Source: Muribaculaceae bacterium
GTDB lineage: Bacteria > Bacteroidota > Bacteroidia > Bacteroidales > Muribaculaceae
Assembly: GCA_902836725.1 (NCBI GenBank)
Contig: CADFRV010000105.1
Location: 1 to 8,474 of the forward strand
Length of the DNA stretch: 8,474 nucleotides
Direction of reading: 5' to 3'
The notes below the pieces were generated by a model, which was not told where the DNA came from, did no database searches, and saw only the letters and a list, made by a program, of their open reading frames with translations. Both the position numbers and the translations under genes were made by a program. This document shows positions 4,886 through 8,474 of this stretch, piece after piece (position 1 is the first letter of the stretch; the number at the start of each line of letters is the position of its first letter).

Positions 4886-6739
4886 ATGAGAAAAGATTAT
4901 AAGCTCGAAAAGCGTAAATATGTTATCGGTGGCTTCATTGTAGTCATCGCCATCATATATGCCCTGCGTCTGTTCGCACTCCAGATACAGGATGACAAAT
5001 ATAAGGACTATGCCGACAACAACGCGTTTCTGCGAAAAACGGTATACCCTTCGCGAGGACTTATATACGACCGCAACGACTCACTTGTCGTCTACAACCA
5101 GCCGGCATACGACGTGATGATGATACCGCGCGACGTGCACGATTTCGACACACTTGATTTCTGCCGCACCCTCGCCATAACTCCCGACGAATTCCGGGCA
5201 CGTATAAAGGCAATGAAGGATTCGCGCAACTATAGTTCATACACTCCGCAGACCCTGATCACTCACCTGTCTGCCAAAGACTACGGTAAACTGCAGGAGA
5301 AACTTTACCGTTACCCCGGATTTTTCATTCAGAAACGTATCCTGCGCGAATATGCGTATGACGCGGCAGGAAATGTACTCGGAAATATACGCGAGGTATC
5401 TGAGGCAGATATAGAGAATGACAGTTACTATCAGCCGGGCGACTACTGCGGTGACCTCGGTATAGAAAAAAGCTACGACAAGCATCTGCGTGGCGTAAAG
5501 GGTAAAGAGATATTGATACGTGACGCCCGCGGGCGCATCCGCGGACGTTTTGAGAACGGTGCGCGCGATATCGCGCCGATTTCAGGCAGGGATCTCAAAC
5601 TCAGCCTCGACATCAAGCTCCAGGAATATGCCGAAAGCCTTATGGTGAACAAGATCGGAGCTGTAGTGGCCATAGAACCATCGACGGGAGAGATCCTCGC
5701 GCTTGTCTCAAGCCCTACGTATTCCCCCCGCTCCCTGGTCGGGCGCGAACGAGGCAAACATTACCACGAGCTTGTCAATGACAAATACAAGCCCCTGTTC
5801 GACCGTGCGCTCATGGGTGCCTATCCTCCCGGCTCCACTTTCAAGCCGTCGCAAGGTCTTATTTTCCTTCAGGAGAATATCGTGACGCTGCAGACGCCCT
5901 ATCCCTGCTATCACGGATACATAAACGGGGGACTGAAAGTCGGCTGTCACGGCCACGGATCACCGATTCAGCTAAAACCGGCTTTACAGACATCGTGCAA
6001 CGCCTATTTCTGCTGGGGATTCAAGGCGATGATCGATAAACGCTCCAAATACGGTTCGTCGGCCAAGGCATTCGAAGTATGGAAAAACCATCTGGTTTCC
6101 CTGGGATATGGCTACAAGCTCGGTGTCGACCTCCCTTCCGAAGGACGCGGCTTCATCCCCAACTCCAAGTTCTACAACAAGTGGTATGGAGATGGCAGAT
6201 GGAGCGCCAACACTATCATCTCCGTATCCATCGGCCAGGGAGAGATACTTGCTACTCCCATACAGATAGCGAATCTGTGCGCCACCATCGCCAACCGCGG
6301 ATGGTTCATTACCCCTCATGTGGTGAAAGAAATCAAGGACACTGTCATTGACAGCCAGTACAGCACACAAAGGCATCCCACAATCGACCAGCATCATTTC
6401 GAAGATATCGCGGAAGGTATGCGCATGGCTGTTACAGGAGGTACATGTCGTCTGGCAAACCTCGCCGACATCGAAGTATGCGGCAAGACCGGTACGGCCC
6501 AGAATCCACACGGCAAAGACCACTCGGCATTTATCGGTTTCGCACCATACCATGATCCCAAGATAGCTGTCTGCGTATATGTGGAAAATGCCGGTTTCGG
6601 AGCCACATTCGGTGTCCCGATAGGATCGCTTGTCATAGAGAAATATCTCACAGGCCAGATCTCACCGTCAAGAAAATATCTTGAGGAACGGATGCTCAAT
6701 TCAAACACCATAATCTACAGCGGTGTGAAAAAACACTGA
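4886..6739 (+). CDS. mrdA: Penicillin-binding protein 2, elongasome transpeptidase
   Basis: This is a class B penicillin-binding protein that cross-links new lateral-wall peptidoglycan in the periplasm and works as a pair with RodA. The product is 617 residues, close to the E. coli protein (about 633). A short basic cytoplasmic start leads to one membrane anchor at about 13-33. The PBP dimerisation/pedestal domain follows, beginning at RGLIYDRND (57-65). The transpeptidase domain has the three active-site motifs: Ser317-Thr-Phe-Lys320 in PPGSTFKP, Ser370-Cys-Asn372, and Lys534-Thr-Gly536 in CGKTGTAQN. A Cys/His cluster (Cys341, His343, Cys354, His355, His357) precedes the SxN motif and may bind zinc, as reported for E. 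coli PBP2. The ATG at 4886 gives the expected short N-terminus. rodA follows after 31 bp, consistent with co-production of the polymerase-transpeptidase pair. Confidence 0.96.
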   Translation: MRKDYKLEKRKYVIGGFIVVIAIIYALRLFALQIQDDKYKDYADNNAFLRKTVYPSRGLIYDRNDSLVVYNQPAYDVMMIPRDVHDFDTLDFCRTLAITPDEFRARIKAMKDSRNYSSYTPQTLITHLSAKDYGKLQEKLYRYPGFFIQKRILREYAYDAAGNVLGNIREVSEADIENDSYYQPGDYCGDLGIEKSYDKHLRGVKGKEILIRDARGRIRGRFENGARDIAPISGRDLKLSLDIKLQEYAESLMVNKIGAVVAIEPSTGEILALVSSPTYSPRSLVGRERGKHYHELVNDKYKPLFDRALMGAYPPGSTFKPSQGLIFLQENIVTLQTPYPCYHGYINGGLKVGCHGHGSPIQLKPALQTSCNAYFCWGFKAMIDKRSKYGSSAKAFEVWKNHLVSLGYGYKLGVDLPSEGRGFIPNSKFYNKWYGDGRWSANTIISVSIGQGEILATPIQIANLCATIANRGWFITPHVVKEIKDTVIDSQYSTQRHPTIDQHHFEDIAEGMRMAVTGGTCRLANLADIEVCGKTGTAQNPHGKDHSAFIGFAPYHDPKIAVCVYVENAGFGATFGVPIGSLVIEKYLTGQISPSRKYLEERMLNSNTIIYSGVKKH

Positions 6740-6770
6740 CAGACACTGCAATCTTACATCAGAAACAACA

Positions 6771-8276
6771 ATGACAAGAAGGGCCACATATCCCACCATA
6801 GGACGTCCGCTGAGGAAGCGCTCCAACGAGGGCGATTCCATCTTCAAAAATGTAGACTGGTTCACCGTCATACTCTATCTGCTTTTAGTGATAGCAGGGG
6901 TATTTTCCATATATGCGGCAAGCTATGATTACGATCATGCCAGCATATTCTCATTCGATGAATTCTCAGGCAAGCAGATCAGATGGATCGGTCTGTCGCT
7001 GCTTCTCGGCCTTGTGCTTCTGATCGCGGATGCCCGAATGTATGAGACATATGCCTATCCCATATATCTGGCGCTATTATGCCTGCTCGTGGTGACGATT
7101 TTCATAGCACCGGATATCAAGGGATCTCGTTCGTGGCTTGTTCTCGGGCCTATGAGCCTGCAACCTGCCGAGTTTGCGAAATTCGCGACCGCGCTCGCGC
7201 TTGCAAAACTGTTCAGCGGCTATAATTTCAATCTTAACGCGTCGCCCCGCAACTATCTGAAAGCGCTCCTGATAATATTTACCCCCATCATACTCATTCT
7301 GGCACAGAAGGAAACGGGATCGGCACTGGTATATCTGTCGCTCTTCTTTGTATTGTACCGGGAGGGGATGAGCGGACTGGTGCTGTTCGCGGCGCTTTTC
7401 GCAGTGGTGGTTTTCGTGGTAGCGATCAAATATTCCGAAACAATGATTCTCGGAATACCCTCGGGACAGTTTTTCATTTTCTGTATGATCATGGCGCTCG
7501 CAGTGGGGATGCTCGCGATGTATGTGCGCAGATTTGAAGTAGCCAGAAACGTGCTGCTGTGGTTTGCCGGCACTGCCGTGGCGGAATGGATTCTTACACT
7601 ATGGAGCCTGGAGCTTTCGGGATATACATATTTTCTGTCGGTGATAGGAATAGCCATGGTTTACTGCCTGTTCGAGATGTTACGCCTGAAAGCGCGTAAA
7701 CTTATCATAACAGTAATCACAGTGATCCTGTCTGTAGGTTTCCTTATGTCGGTAGATATGGTTTTCAGCCATATGATGCCCCATCAGCAGAAACGTATAA
7801 AAGTGGCGCTGAACATGGTGGAGGACCCTCGCGGAGACGGCTACAACGTAAACCAGTCGAAAATCGCCATCGGCTCGGGAGGGGTTACCGGTAAAGGCTT
7901 CCTTAAAGGGACACAGACAAAACTGAAATATGTGCCTGAACAGCACACAGACTTCATATTCTGCACAATCGGGGAAGAGGAAGGTTTTGTCGGGACCAGT
8001 ATTGTGGTGCTCCTCTTCCTTACCCTCATCCTCCGGGTAATATCAATAGCTGAACGCCAGCCCACGACTTTCGTAAGAGTATATGCATATTGCGTCGCCT
8101 CATATCTGATATTCCACTTCTGCATCAACATAGGGATGGTGATAGGTATCTGTCCCGTAATCGGCATACCGCTCCCCTTCTTCAGTTACGGAGGATCATC
8201 ATTGTGGGGATTCACCTTCCTGCTGTTTATCCTTCTTCGTCTGGATGCATCGCGCCGCACGCGTATGACGCAATAA
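6771..8276 (+). CDS. rodA: SEDS-family glycan polymerase RodA, extended form
   Basis: RodA polymerises lipid II into glycan strands during cell elongation; it is a multi-pass inner-membrane protein of the SEDS family (FtsW/RodA/SpoVE) activated by PBP2. SEDS features seen are KGSRSWLVLGPMSLQPAEFAK (split around 117-137), QKETGSALVY (179-188), SGGVTGKGFLKGTQT (369-383), VPEQHTDFIF (388-397) with the essential Asp394, GEEEGFVG (401-408), and the C-terminal signature NIGMVIGICPVIGIPLPFFS (453-472) followed by YGGSS. At 501 residues it is much longer than E. coli RodA (370). The extra length lies mostly at about 219-305, which adds about three hydrophobic segments, and in a basic cytoplasmic tail of about 30 residues at the N-terminus. 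No other ATG lies before the first membrane segment, so the start at 6771 stands. It is the last gene of the visible cluster. Confidence 0.95.
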   Translation: MTRRATYPTIGRPLRKRSNEGDSIFKNVDWFTVILYLLLVIAGVFSIYAASYDYDHASIFSFDEFSGKQIRWIGLSLLLGLVLLIADARMYETYAYPIYLALLCLLVVTIFIAPDIKGSRSWLVLGPMSLQPAEFAKFATALALAKLFSGYNFNLNASPRNYLKALLIIFTPIILILAQKETGSALVYLSLFFVLYREGMSGLVLFAALFAVVVFVVAIKYSETMILGIPSGQFFIFCMIMALAVGMLAMYVRRFEVARNVLLWFAGTAVAEWILTLWSLELSGYTYFLSVIGIAMVYCLFEMLRLKARKLIITVITVILSVGFLMSVDMVFSHMMPHQQKRIKVALNMVEDPRGDGYNVNQSKIAIGSGGVTGKGFLKGTQTKLKYVPEQHTDFIFCTIGEEEGFVGTSIVVLLFLTLILRVISIAERQPTTFVRVYAYCVASYLIFHFCINIGMVIGICPVIGIPLPFFSYGGSSLWGFTFLLFILLRLDASRRTRMTQ

Positions 8277-8352
8277 CACAGTAATTTTGGCGATATAATC
8301 GCATCCACAGCAGATTTTTTGGAATTTGATAGTATTTGTTAGGAAAATTTCG

Positions 8353-8360
8353 TAGCTTTG
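8353..8360 (+). promoter_or_regulatory. Candidate Bacteroidota -7 element
   Basis: TAGCTTTG matches TAnnTTTG exactly. The nearest TTTG sequences upstream are at 8325-8328 (24-bp spacer) and 8335-8338 (14-bp spacer). Neither has the preferred 19-21 bp spacing, so the -33 match is imperfect. If real, it would start a transcript near 8366 into the gene beyond the window. Confidence 0.4.
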
Positions 8361-8397
8361 TGTTGTGAAGTTACGAAAAGAGTGTAATTTATTGGAA

Positions 8398-8420
8398 ATG
8401 AGCGTAGGTTAATTGCTCAT
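8398..8420 (+). repeat. Small inverted repeat downstream of the candidate promoter
   Basis: ATGAGC (8398-8403) and GCTCAT (8415-8420) are perfect 6-bp reverse complements around an 11-nt loop, about 40 nt past the TAGCTTTG element. TAGGTTA occurs twice nearby (8405-8411 and 8429-8435). The inverted repeat could form a leader hairpin or an operator half-site pair. It is short enough to be chance. Confidence 0.25.
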
Positions 8421-8474
8421 GATAGTAATAGGTTACGATTTAGTTAGTTATCTACTGCATTATCCTTCTGCGCG
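8419..8474 (+). CDS. Possible start of an unidentified gene running off the window
   Basis: From the ATG at 8419 the frame stays open for 18 codons to the edge (MIVIGYDLVSYLLHYPSA). It lies about 53 nt downstream of the expected start point of the candidate promoter at 8353. It is far too short to identify or to separate from chance, and I do not recognise it. It is recorded only because it is the one plus-strand frame here that combines an ATG, an upstream promoter-like element and no stop. Confidence 0.15.
   Translation, partial: MIVIGYDLVSYLLHYPSA

Larger units (their letters stand above)
8277..8474. other. AT-richer non-coding end region after rodA
   Basis: No recognisable complete gene lies here. 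After the rodA stop there is a 5-bp hairpin (GCGAT 8290-8294 with ATCGC 8298-8302) and, 12 nt later, a T6 run (8315-8320). This is too spaced for a good intrinsic terminator. A promoter-like element, an inverted repeat and a short open frame running off the window follow. The composition shift and promoter-like element suggest a new transcription unit starting towards the right edge. Confidence 0.5.

Noticed and set aside
8282..8289. TAATTTTG just after rodA, matching TAnnTTTG
   Set aside because: No TTG-type -33 element exists 19-21 bp upstream, as that region is GC-rich rodA coding sequence. A better candidate lies at 8353.
8290..8320. Hairpin GCGAT/ATCGC plus T6 as a rodA terminator
   Set aside because: The stem is only 5 bp with a 3-nt loop, and the T-run begins 12 nt after it, too far for an intrinsic terminator.

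Overview
The window is an ordinary-looking stretch of chromosome, most likely from the order Bacteroidales. A Muribaculaceae-like gut bacterium fits the roughly 50% GC content, but that family assignment is inference. Three things point to Bacteroidota: the gene order purH-mreB-mreC-mreD-mrdA-rodA, a promoter with the -33/-7 (TTG / TAnnTTTG) pattern typical of the phylum ahead of purH, and start sites without strong Shine-Dalgarno sequences. I see no mobile element, CRISPR array, tRNA, rRNA or sign of recent transfer.

Layout. Positions 1-451 (minus strand) hold the first 150 codons of a flavodoxin whose 3' end lies outside the window. A 195-bp divergent spacer follows, with a good promoter at 578-609 for the plus-strand genes. 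Then come purH (647-2173, last two steps of IMP synthesis), mreB (2259-3275), mreC (3357-4229, GTG start), mreD (4278-4787), mrdA/PBP2 (4886-6739) and rodA (6771-8276), all on the plus strand with gaps of 31-98 bp. The last ~200 bp are AT-richer, with a possible promoter element and a small inverted repeat. They probably lead into a gene beyond the window.

How the genes work together. MreB filaments, the MreC periplasmic scaffold and the MreD membrane protein position the RodA glycan polymerase and its transpeptidase partner PBP2. Together they form the core of the Rod (elongasome) machine for lateral wall synthesis. purH is unrelated in chemistry but is apparently co-oriented at the head of the cluster.

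The least ordinary part is between the genes. Three of the gaps (purH-mreB, mreB-mreC, mreD-mrdA) each contain an inverted repeat unrelated in sequence to the others. In each one an ATG lies in the loop and opens a very short frame that ends before the next gene. None has a U-tract, so they do not look like classical terminators. In the mreB-mreC gap, part of the stem is repeated over the mreC start codon, which permits an alternative pairing. These are the best candidates here for undescribed regulation, and all of it is inferred from sequence alone. No novel multi-gene system is visible.
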